Source of the DNA: Camellia lanceoleosa
Lineage: Eukaryota > Streptophyta > Magnoliopsida > Ericales > Theaceae
Reading direction: 5' to 3'
DNA: 64,000 bases
Assembly: GCA_025200525.1 (NCBI GenBank)
Contig: CM045763.1
Coordinates: 155,936,246-156,000,245 of the forward strand
A program made the position numbers and the translations under genes. This document shows positions 1 through 8,762 of this stretch, in pieces. Under the pieces are notes generated by a model that saw nothing but the letters and a program-made list of their open reading frames with translations, made no database searches and was not told where the DNA came from. Positions within the stretch are counted from its first letter, which is position 1, and every line of letters begins with the position of its first letter.

Positions 1-129
1 TTTGTTTTGGATTTTTTGAAATGCATGACATAACAATGATGCATGACAATGCAATATTTATTTGTTGTTTTTTTTGTTTTTGTTTTTGAAATGCATGACA
101 TATGCAATAGTATTAATGATGCATGACAA

Positions 130-480
130 TGCAGTATGATGAAATGGCTGCGACTGCAGTTTTCCCTATTCTCCCAACAGGGCGATATACTAGGTTGGTT
201 TGGTATCCAGAACTGAGGCGTAGACATGCCGCCTCAACCTGTGGGGCTTCCATACAGATTTCAAGCCGAGGGTACACCCTCTGGGTATTTAAACCAGACT
301 TTAGTCTCGGAAATCCCGAACCTTTGTGTTCTAGACATGAGCCGTTCAAACTCTAGTTTTCACCGTCCCCATTGGTCTCCTAGGAACTCACCGCAAACAC
401 AGGCTGGTGGCTTTACCAGACCACCGAAAGTCGTTCGGGCACGACAAACACCGAAGAAATTGCACCTTCAGAGGATTTAA
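130..480. other. Conserved non-coding internal block of family 1
   Basis: This block recurs at about 23,016-23,266 (reverse) in B and at 56,940-57,260 in C, so all three copies keep it. An open frame exists in A and B, but in C the same frame has a stop after about a dozen codons. I read it as conserved non-coding sequence of the element's 3' internal region rather than a gene. Element E inserted within this block in B, splitting it between 23,266 and 32,099. Confidence 0.6.
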
Positions 481-839
481 GGTCTCCTAGACCGGAATGC
501 AAAATGTATGCAATGTGCAAAAAAAAAGTGCAATTGAATGCATGTAAAATGCAATGAGATGCGCAGGATAGCGCGATGGAATGCATGCAAAATGCAATGA
601 GATGCGCTAAACCGTGCGAATGACATACAACGCACTAACAAGTGCCGATGAGGCGCACAAGATAGCGCGAATGGGACACAATGCACAAGCTAATGCGATG
701 CGCTAAACAGCGTGAGGCGTTCAGATAACGCGAATGAAGGTCTTGCACCTCCTAAGGATTTAAGGTCTCCTAGACCGTGCGTGTTTAAGGTCTCGCCAGA
801 CCCGAGCGAAAAACAATGAGGTGCGCAAGACAGCGCGAT

Positions 840-1990
840 GAATGCAAAATGAGATGTAAGATGAGGCACGCATACCTCATGGATGCAAAATGCAAAATGA
901 AATGCAAAACGAAGCACGCGTACCTCGAGATGCAATGAAATGCAAAATGAGATGCAAGATGAGGCACGCATACCTCATAGATGCAAAATGCAAAATGAAA
1001 TGCAAAACGAAGCACGCATACCTCGAGATGCAATGAAATGCAAAATGAGATGCAAGATGAGGCACGCATACCTCATGGATGCAAAATGCAAAATGAAATG
1101 CAAAACGGCTAACGCAGACTCGAGATGCAATGAAATGCAAAATGAGATGCAAGATGAGGCACGATACCTCATGGATGCAAAATGCAAAATGAAATGCAAA
1201 ACGAGGCACGCTGCACTCGAGATGCGATGAAATGCAAAATGAAATGCAAAACGAGGCACGCCAGACGAGATGCAAAGGAAATGCAAATGAAATGCAAACG
1301 AGGCATGCGATTCTCGAGATGCAAGGAAATGCAAAATGAGGCACGATACCTCATTTGAATGGAAAATGGAATGCAAAACGAGGCACACGCATTCTCGAGA
1401 TGCAATGAAATGCAAAATGAGGCACGATACCTCATTTGAATGGAAAATGGAATGCAAAACGAGGCACACGACCTCGAGATGCAATGAAATGCAAAATGAG
1501 GCACGATACCTCATTTGAATGGAAAATGGAATGCAAAACGAGGCACACGTACTCGAGATGCAATGAAATGCAAAATGAGGCACGATACCTCATTTGAATG
1601 GAAAATGGAATGCAAAACGAGGCACACGCATTCGAGATGCAATGAAATGCAAAATGAGGCACGATACCTCATTTGAATGAAAAATGGAATGCAAAACGAG
1701 GCACACGCACTCGAGATGCAATGAAATGCAAAATGAGGCACGATACCTCATTGAATGGAGAATGGAATGCAAACGAGGCACGCTGCACTCGAGATGCAAT
1801 GAAATGCAAAATGAGGCACGATACCTCATTGAATGGAAAATGAATGCAAAACGAGGCACGCGACTCGAGATGCAATGAAATGCAAAATGAGGCACGATAC
1901 CTCATTTGAATGGAAAATGGAATGCAAAACGAGGCACGCGTACCTCGAGATGCAATGAAATGCAAAATGAGGCACGCATACCTCATTTGA
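840..1990. repeat. Tandem array, ~98-bp then ~79-bp units (copy A)
   Basis: Units start with GAGGCACG at 863, 961 and 1,059 (98-bp period) and then settle to about 79 bp up to 1,990. Each unit carries short dyads of the form GAGG...CCTC and CTCGAG. Copy B has the same array as almost exact 80-bp units. The many open frames here are by-products of a repeat free of stop codons and are not called as genes. A looser region of related short repeats (ATGCAATGAGATGCGC type) fills 490-840. Confidence 0.9.
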
Positions 1991-2309
1991 ATGGAAAATG
2001 AAATGCAAGTATGACACGCATGCCACACGAAAATGCAAAACGAAGCAAGTCGCAAGGGACGTGCAAGACGGCGTGATGCGACGCACCGGACAACGTGATG
2101 GATGCACGCAACGCACACGGGGCAATTTTGAATCTTGTAAAAGACAAAGGATACAAAAGGATACAATCTTTGCTTGAATCTGGGTGCCACGCACAGAAGA
2201 CACGGTCCGAGGTCAAAACGGAGGCCGGTTGAACATCGGGGATTCACTTTCTTGCACTTTCTTGAGCTATGAAGACCAGAAACTACCCACATGGCCTAAA
2301 CAAGGCTGT

Positions 2310-2450
2310 GGGAACATCACCGGCTGGGAGAGGAAGCCACCGGCTGGCCACCGGCTGCAAAATAACTCCACCGGCACAATATTGTGCCGACCGGCCAAAA
2401 ATTGTCGATCAAAGCGCTTTTGACAATTTGTTCGGGTTTTTATAAAATAG
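2310..2450 (+). promoter_or_regulatory. Probable promoter of the copy-A PMD gene
   Basis: A TATAAAAT box lies at 2,441-2,448, followed by a pyrimidine-rich leader and an ATG at 2,777. About 52 bp upstream of the TATA is an 18-bp perfect palindrome, CGGCACAATATTGTGCCG (2,372-2,389), preceded by three CACCGGCTG-type repeats and followed by TTTTGACAATTT. The same motifs in the same order occur in the U3 part of the family LTR (about 8,500-8,640). A promoter role is inferred from position. Confidence 0.6.
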
Positions 2451-2776
2451 GGCTCCTAAACCCTATTTTTCACTTCTTGTCCTAAAACTCTTGCCCTCTC
2501 TCTCTAGAGCATTTTCTTCCTCTTTCTTGTTTTCTTCGCTCCAAAGCCGCTTCGTCCGGAATCGCGGTTTTCGCAGCTTTCGACATTTTCGATCGATCGA
2601 AATTCCGCTTCGGGCATCCTTTGCTATTTCCACTTTTTCGACTTGTTCCCTTGATTTCCTCTTCATTTCCATGCCTTTCCATCTTCCGCCTTCCCGTCAT
2701 TTTCGCCCGCCGGTTGAATTTTTCGTTGACTTTTCACATTCCAAATTTCTTCCGCCATTTTCTCACCACCATTGCC

Positions 2777-5700
2777 ATGGCTGACGATGTTCCACACGTC
2801 GGGACTCCCCCGGATCATGAGATGGATCCCGGGGTCGAGCTCCTCCCGTTGAGCGAGCGTCCTTTCGACCCGGCGACCTATCGCCCGGCGATCCACGTCC
2901 TACCTCCGGATGGTCTTCGCCATTTCCGCGGCTTTGACCGAACGTTGGACCCGGAGCTTCTCCTGCGTGAGCCGACCTCTCACCTATCCTTCGGCGCTTC
3001 CGAGGTAACATTTTTCTGCTTTTACTTTCGCAATGTAGAACCGAATCGCTATAGTGAATCTGTTCTTAACCGCTTAGCTCGATATGTCAGACATCAGAAG
3101 TTGATCGCAATCATGCTTACAACTGATATCTGTTTAAGACGGACACATGCACACACACTGCACTAGTCTCAATCGCCCAAACACACGGCACACACCGTAC
3201 TTCACTACAAATCTACCGACACCAAGACTTATTTGAATCAAAATATATTGTATTTAAACCGAACCACAAAAACACGCCGACGATCATACGTTGTAGTTCA
3301 CCCATCGCACACTATAACCCGATATCTGCTTGAATCTAAAAAAATGTGCACACATGCACCATATCTGTATGCTGATCCTCACAAACACACTGACACATCA
3401 CAGGCCGTAGTCCACCGTAGTACACTGAAACCTGATATCTGCTTGGATCTGAAAACCTTGCACGCATGCTAGATTTGTATCGACTTTAACATGTTTCCTC
3501 AGAACTGTACATTTCATACTGCTTCTCAACTATTTGTTTGAAAGCAGGGAGACTCCCATACCAGCCGCGGGTATGGGAACGTCGTGGCTCGAGATTGGTA
3601 TTTGGAGCTTCCCGAGGCGGTTCGACGCATCGTGGACGAGGCGGGCTTTGGTTCCTTTTTTGGTGGGTCTCGACCCGCCATCGCTTATGTGCCTTTTCTA
3701 GCATCCGGCAGAGAGGTGGTGGGATACCACCGATTCATTCCACCTATCCGCGACCGGGGACATGACGATGATCCCTTACGATTTCTCGGTGCTCACTGGC
3801 ATCGGGGTAGGGGGTGATCCGATCCCCTTTGACACCGATATGGACGAGTGGACCGCCGCTCAGATCTATTTTCTTGGCGAGGCACCACCTCTTGCTCGTC
3901 CAGGCTTTGTCCGCTACTCCTGGTTCGAGGTGCAGTTCAGAGTGCAGCCTGCGTTGGTGGCGGCGGCTCCGATGACCGAGGCGGCCGTAGAGCAGTACGC
4001 GTGCGGCTTTTTGATGTTTTTGCTAGGGACGACCCTCTTCGCCGACCGGGCGAACACCGTGTCTCTCTGCCTACTCAGCGCACTGGTGGACGTCCGACAC
4101 ATCTTGCATTTCGATTGGGGTGGTGCAGCTCTGGCCACCCTCTATGGCTATATGAGCTCAGTCTCCCGTGGCAGCGGACAGTTGCTCAGAGGCTACTGGA
4201 GAGCTTGGGAGGTACGTCTTCTCCACTGCTTTACATTTCTGCTCCATACTTTCTGTATTCTGCACACTGTACACACTGTAGTTTGCTTTACACTTGCTGT
4301 ATATTGTACACACGGCACACACATACTCTGCTTTACACTTGCTGTATACTGTTCACACAGTACACTCTGCTCAATACACTGCACAACACACGGCTCCCTT
4401 ATTTCTGTTTTTTCTGATAAACATTCTGGTATCTGTCTTGCAGTTGTGGGTTTATGCCTACTTCCCTAGGCTCGCTCCTGTACCTGACGCAGAGACCCCT
4501 CTGGTCGTCCCCTTCTCACGCCGCTTTGACGGGAGATGCGTCCGGAGGCCGCGTGAGACTTTCAGCTTCTTCCGCCGCTACTTCGACACCATCACTCCTG
4601 CCGAGGTATGTTTTACTTGCAGTTTATTTAAGCTTCGCCTTTCCACTGTATATTTGCAATATCAGTAGGTAACAAACTGTATTTCAATTTCAGATCACCT
4701 GGCGGCCGTGGGCTCCTCTGCCAGCGATGGTGCGGGATCGGTTTGCCGGCGCCGTTGAGACCTCGCATTACCGGATTTTGCTGGAGGGCCCGGTCTGTCG
4801 GGCTTGGTACCTGGGCGAGCGCTTCTTGCGTCAGACCTTAGGGTTACCTGAGCAAATAGTCCTGGTGCACCCTCCTGAGCATATGAGGGACACCGAGCGT
4901 TTCACCGCTGAGCAGATGGCGGACTACACCATTGGCTGGGAGGCAGACGGCTTCAGAGGCGAGGGCGATTACTCAGAGTACGTCTGGACCTTCATCATGC
5001 GGCCTCTGAGTGGTGGTCGCCGAGCTGAGAAAGAGAGACCTGCGGTGCCGGCGGTTGGAGCAGGAGTAGAAGGAGGAGCGCCGAGGAGGGCTCGAGTCCG
5101 CGGCAGGGGCGGAGTCCAGAGAGGACGGGAGGCCAGCTGGCCCACCTTGCCTACTTCACTGTCTTTCCGAGGGTCGGATGGCGTGACCTATCAGATTCCC
5201 TTCGCCCCTCTGCCGGCTGATCACGAGTTTGTCGGTGTCCCCGACTTGCCTTTGGTATGTATTACTGCATTTCTGTACAGTCATTTCATTTTAGTTTATT
5301 TGATATTCCACAGAATATTGATGCATCCGATATTTTTGCAGGCTTCCTCTGAGTACACCTGGCAGTCATTGGAGATGAATGCCTCCATGGCGGGGATGTT
5401 GCAGCAGACCTTCGAGTTCCTAGCCTTTTACGGCCTTCCGGTATGTTTTCTCTGACATAACTTCAAACCATACACAAACTGCTTCGCATAATCTGATGCA
5501 CGATACAACACTGGTTACCCAGCCCTCACGGCACTTGATGCATTGTACTCACACATTGCACCTCAGATGATTCAATCGCCACGGCGCCATAAATCAGATT
5601 TCATACATCGCATTCGTGACTGTTTAACCGCCATGACATTCATACTTTGTACTCATACACTGCATTCCGTACTGTTAAACTGCTCACGGCATTCACACAC

Positions 5701-6049
5701 TGCACTTTTTGTATTGATAAACTGCTTCATGTACACTGATGCATTTGCCTTTTGTACTTTTCAGCCTCCCTTCCCGTTTCCTCCAGTGGGTGGTGGCGCT
5801 CCATCTGGACCTTCCATTTCTACTCGGGATGGCAGGATATTCCCCCGTACTAGAGGAGGGTGCACTTACGCCGGGAGCAGCTCGCGGGCTCCAGTTCCAG
5901 ACGACAAGTCTGAGGAGGGGGCGGAGTTATCCGATGAGGAGGCCGGGGACAGCTCGGGCTCGGGCTCAGACAGTGACACTTCCGGCGATGCTCCTGGACT
6001 TCTGCCCAGGAAGAGGGCGAGGACAGATCCCCCGGCGCGAGGCCATTGA
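2777..6049 (+). pseudogene. Plant mobile domain (MAIN/MAIL-type) gene captured in copy A; one net frameshift
   Basis: Six exons with GT-AG introns, all phase 0: 2,777-3,004; 3,548-4,211; 4,444-4,605; 4,694-5,254; 5,342-5,440; 5,765-6,049, about 665 codons. Exons 2-4 carry a plant mobile domain (PF10536 family): an FHL-type turn before GDMTM.PYDFSVLTGI, then FLMFLLGTTLFAD, then a LATLYGYMSSVSRGSGQL stretch and a WRAWELWVYAYFP end. The C-terminus is acidic and Ser/Gly-rich, ending in a basic PRKRART stretch that could be a nuclear signal. Exon 2 is 664 bp, so it cannot stay in frame; compared with copy B it lacks net 2 bp near 3,655-3,705. Arabidopsis MAIN and MAIL1 of this family are nuclear proteins affecting meristems and silencing. 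The gene lies antisense to element A. If the frameshift is a sequencing error the gene would be intact. Confidence 0.82.
3005..3547 (+). other. PMD intron 1 (copy A), built of degenerate repeats
   Basis: This 543-bp intron runs from GTAACA to a GCAG acceptor. It contains imperfect repeats around GATATCTGCTTGAATCT and ACACATGCACAC. Introns 2 (4,212-4,443) and 5 (5,441-5,764) are also repetitive, with CTGTATACTGTACAC-like and ACACTGCATTC-like units. The equivalent introns are retained in copy B. Confidence 0.6.
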
Positions 6050-7400
6050 TGATGCTGATGACCTGCACTTTTCTTTGTTTCTTTTATTTCATTTCTTGTA
6101 CTTTTCTCTTTTGTTGGTAGATAGAGTACTTTGTACTGCTGCAGGCAGGTTTTTGTTTTCCTCAAACTTTGTACTTGAAGAGATTATATGAAACAAACCT
6201 TTTGTCTAAAAAGAGTGTTATATCTGTACATCTCATAGTTTGCACTTCATTGCATCATGTTACATCTCAAATGTAAATGATATTGATCTGTTGTTTGAAA
6301 CTTGAGCAATTATACTGTGGTAATCGGATAACCAACTAATTAATTAGCAAAACAACTCATACAAACCACTGCTCAAACTGAATAGACAGCCCATACTCTA
6401 CTGGGGATCGATCTGCATACAACCCATAACACAACACTCGGTTCATCCTGCACACAGCAAACCCCGAACAAACAGCCCCAATCTGACGAGATGGACTACG
6501 AAAGCTGATACGGTTGGAGTTGAAACACACTTGGGTGTCCCCAATTTTCTCTTTTCTTCTCCTGCCTCGCATGATTGCAGAGAATAACACAGCATTCCGA
6601 GCACAAACGAGAGTTTTTTTTTTTGGAAAAGGATGGGTTTTCAACCGGGGTATTGAGCCTACCACAGAACACGACGAGACAGACTCAAACAAAGAAACAA
6701 AAGGCACACGACCTGACATAATGAGACATGCTCGGAAAAGACTCAAAGCCAAAATCAAGGTCGACGAATCAAAAGACACGACACACAGACATGTTTACAA
6801 AAAGACCTCAGATCTCGAGAAGCCAGTTCCTCCGGGTATAATTCCCACCCTTTCTGATTTGCGGTACTTACATCACTCGGCCCTCAGACTCGGTTTTTCT
6901 CTTAAACCCTTCTTCTTACTTTTCTCTTCGCTTACACCTCTCTATTCTTTATTGTCTCATTTTTCATCCCTCCCCGGGGCGATTGACAGATGAATAGGAA
7001 GTCGCGGGTTCACGCCCGATACAGTTAGCTCACGGCTACTTCTTCTGGTAGATAGAGTGCCTTTCGGGCAAGTGCGTTGGCGACAAGGGGGAAGACGGAA
7101 CACCCGACTCAACTGTGCCCCTAGTTCGTCATTTTGACCATTTTTTGTTGTTTTCTAAAACAGTTTTGATCAAAAATGAGAGTTGGATGAGCACACTTAT
7201 TCAATTTTTGATTTGAAAATCATGCGAATCAGGCTGTGAGCACTGAAAATTCTCCTTTTGGGGTCCAAACATGGTCCAATTTTGGAAATGAAATAGTTTT
7301 CGAGAAAATAAGTCAACCTCAGTGAAAATTTTCAAAAACTATTTTTGCAAACAATCAATGCTCAACGAGCGCGGAACTTACCCTCGAGATATGCAACCTC
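6050..7400. other. PMD 3' flank and junction with the element backbone
   Basis: No gene is seen here. From about 6,507 rightwards the sequence matches copy C (from about 58,635), for example the GGAGTTGAAACA block and the run ending in ACCGGGGTATTGAG. Left of about 6,507 there is no match to C, so the boundary of the PMD-carrying insert probably lies near 6,350-6,507. The other boundary is probably near 2,100, where the tandem array ends. Confidence 0.5.
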
Positions 7401-7404
7401 GGAT

Positions 7405-7530
7405 CGGAGGCAATGGAAAATTGCCCCTGGCTTAAAGGGGGATAAGGCAACGGAAAGTTGCCCCTGGTTTGGACGGTAACTTAGGGCAACTTATGGCAAT
7501 GGATGGCAACGGAAAGTTGCCCCTTGTTTG
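7405..7530 (-). repeat. Three GGCAAY-GGAAA-RTTGCC stem-loops (copy A)
   Basis: The motif GGCAAC-GGAAA-GTTGCC appears twice (about 7,452 and 7,508), and once as GGCAAT-GGAAA-ATTGCC (about 7,411). The third pair of bases changes on both arms together, so pairing is kept. Copy B has related motifs at about 15,350-15,460 and copy C degenerate ones at 59,775-59,840. The function is unknown. Confidence 0.55.
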
Positions 7531-7884
7531 GATGATGCCGCGGCATTTTTGTAAGTCAGTCCTCGTTGATGACGATCGGACCCTCGGACGTGGAGGAGAC
7601 GAAGACGATTTGAATCAATATATGGACACAGTCACCTGGAAGGTGTTGGTGGTTGGACTTCAAGAGGAAGTTGGTCACATAATTCCAGGTTGCTGCAATC
7701 GAGACATTGGATTCGGAGAAGGCAAAAGTGATCAAAACCATGACATGGACTGAGACGCTATGAAAGCGTTGGGGGCTGGACTTCAAGATGAAGTTGCCTA
7801 CGTATCCCAAACATGGGAATCAAGCCTTACGTAGTTCCGGTTAAGGTACACTCGGGTATTTTAACCTTCAATGTTTAGGCTCTA

Positions 7885-8110
7885 ACTTTTGCCAAGGTGC
7901 CCGATGCGGGTTTTCGACCTTGCGAGCTATGTTCTTCTTTTTCTTTCTTTTTCTTTTCTTTTGCATTTTTTATTTCTTTTCTTTCTTTTCTTTTGCTATT
8001 CTTTGTTCTTTTCTTTTCTTTTTTGCTTCTTTTGTATTTTTCTTTTTTCTTTTCTTTTTTCTTCGCTCTAACTTTTGCCTGGGCCGCCCTTCCGGGTTTT
8101 CGGCCCAGCG
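7885..8110 (-). repeat. Purine tract flanked by direct-repeat stem-loops (copy A)
   Basis: About 150 bases (7,930-8,070) are almost pure pyrimidine on the plus strand, so the element's sense strand is a G/A tract. On each side is a version of GCTCTAACTTTTGCC followed by a small dyad: AAGG...CCTT at 7,894-7,921 and TGGGCC...GGCCCA at 8,080-8,107. Copies B (14,770-14,985) and C (60,050-60,250) have the same layout. Confidence 0.7.
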
Positions 8111-8289
8111 AGCCTCTCAAAGGGTAAAAGTGTAGCAAGCCCATGCCAAATGATTTTGAGATTGAAGCCTCTCCGTATCCAGGAGAGCGACTGTTGTATT
8201 GATTTGCAGGAAAAATCCATCATCGTTGCTTCTAGAGCTTTGCTTGGTGGGATCTGATCTCCTTAATCTAACTTTGACGCCTCTTTCTC

Positions 8290-8294
8290 GAGGG
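8290..8294. repeat. Target site duplication of copy B, left (GAGGG)
   Basis: GAGGG directly precedes the TGTAGACA start of the left LTR and is repeated at 37,334-37,338 directly after the right LTR. The sequence left of 8,290 continues at 37,339 within copy A, as expected for an insertion. Confidence 0.9.
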
Positions 8295-8557
8295 TGTAGA
8301 CACCCCATTTTTGACCATCCTCAAGACTTGGACGTCACCGCTTGAACACTCGGTGATTATCCATGTTCGTGTTCGTTTGGAGTTCCCGGAGTTCTCGGCT
8401 ACGCGCCTTGCCTCAGGACCTCCGAACTTGACCGTTTTGTGTCTGGTTTTGCACCAAACACTTGTGTTTTGCCTTGGAGGGGTAGGGAATGCCTTGTGAG
8501 GCATCCCCACACACCACTGGCAGTGGCTAGAGTCCACCGGCTGGTTGTTGTTGCCAT

Positions 8558-8602
8558 CGGCACTATATTGTGTCGGTCAGCACTCTTTTGTGCCGGTCGG
8601 CA
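8558..8602. promoter_or_regulatory. CGGCAC-N6-GTGCCG dyads in the 5' LTR of B
   Basis: Two imperfect 18-bp dyads sit on a 20-bp period at 8,558-8,575 and 8,578-8,595, followed by GTGCCGGTCGGCA. The 3' LTR has cleaner versions from 33,859. They precede the LTR TATA by about 160 bp. Confidence 0.55.
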
Positions 8603-8694
8603 GTCAATTTTGTCAAAATGACAATTTTGCCCTGCCGACTACTGTGTAGTTGCTTTATGAGATATTTTAAGGTAGCTTTCTTGCATTTGTTTCC

Positions 8695-8716
8695 CCTCCA
8701 TACACGTGTATGGAGG
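8695..8716. promoter_or_regulatory. 22-bp perfect palindrome with CACGTG core (B 5' LTR)
   Basis: The arm CCTCCATACAC is followed directly by its exact reverse complement, with a G-box-like CACGTG at the centre. It lies about 40 bp upstream of the TATA. CACGTG is bound by plant bZIP and bHLH factors; binding here is inferred. Confidence 0.7.
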
Positions 8717-8756
8717 GATGAGCCTTTGATTGACTTAGCTTGTAAGCTTTGTTGTC

Positions 8757-8762
8757 TATAAG
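8757..8762 (+). promoter_or_regulatory. LTR TATA box (B 5' LTR)
   Basis: CTATAAGAG lies downstream of the palindrome. The same TATAAGAG context follows the palindrome in copy C despite heavy divergence around it. Transcription would start near 8,790; this is inferred from spacing. Confidence 0.55.

Larger units (their letters stand above)
1..8294 (-). mobile_element. Family-1 LTR retrotransposon copy A, distal internal part (3' LTR outside window)
   Basis: This is the downstream internal region of copy A, which reads on the minus strand. It matches, in reverse, the internal region of copy B (14,580-23,266 and 32,099 onward), and joins 37,334 once copy B (8,295-37,333) is removed. Read along the element it holds stem-loop blocks, a purine tract, an antisense PMD gene, an ~80-98-bp tandem array and a conserved 350-bp block. 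Its 3' LTR and polypurine tract lie left of position 1. No pol coding sequence is present, so the copy is non-autonomous. Assignment rests on collinearity with B and partly with C. Confidence 0.85.

Noticed and set aside
130..480. Open frame conserved between A and B (QPVGLPYRFQAEG...)
   Set aside because: The same frame is broken in C, and it lies in a non-coding block of the element.
877..1895. Many long open frames of 60-200 codons rich in FAFHFAFH or SCLILHFIASR repeats
   Set aside because: They are translations of a tandem repeat lacking stops in several frames on both strands; no start context or homology.
7003..7090. Possible tRNA (GGTTCACGCCC and TAGCTCACGG)
   Set aside because: B-box-like sequence precedes the A-box-like one, and B and C do not preserve pairing.
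7897..8127. Phe/Ser-rich small membrane protein
   Set aside because: Translation of the pyrimidine tract; all frames look alike and the matching B frame is on the other strand.
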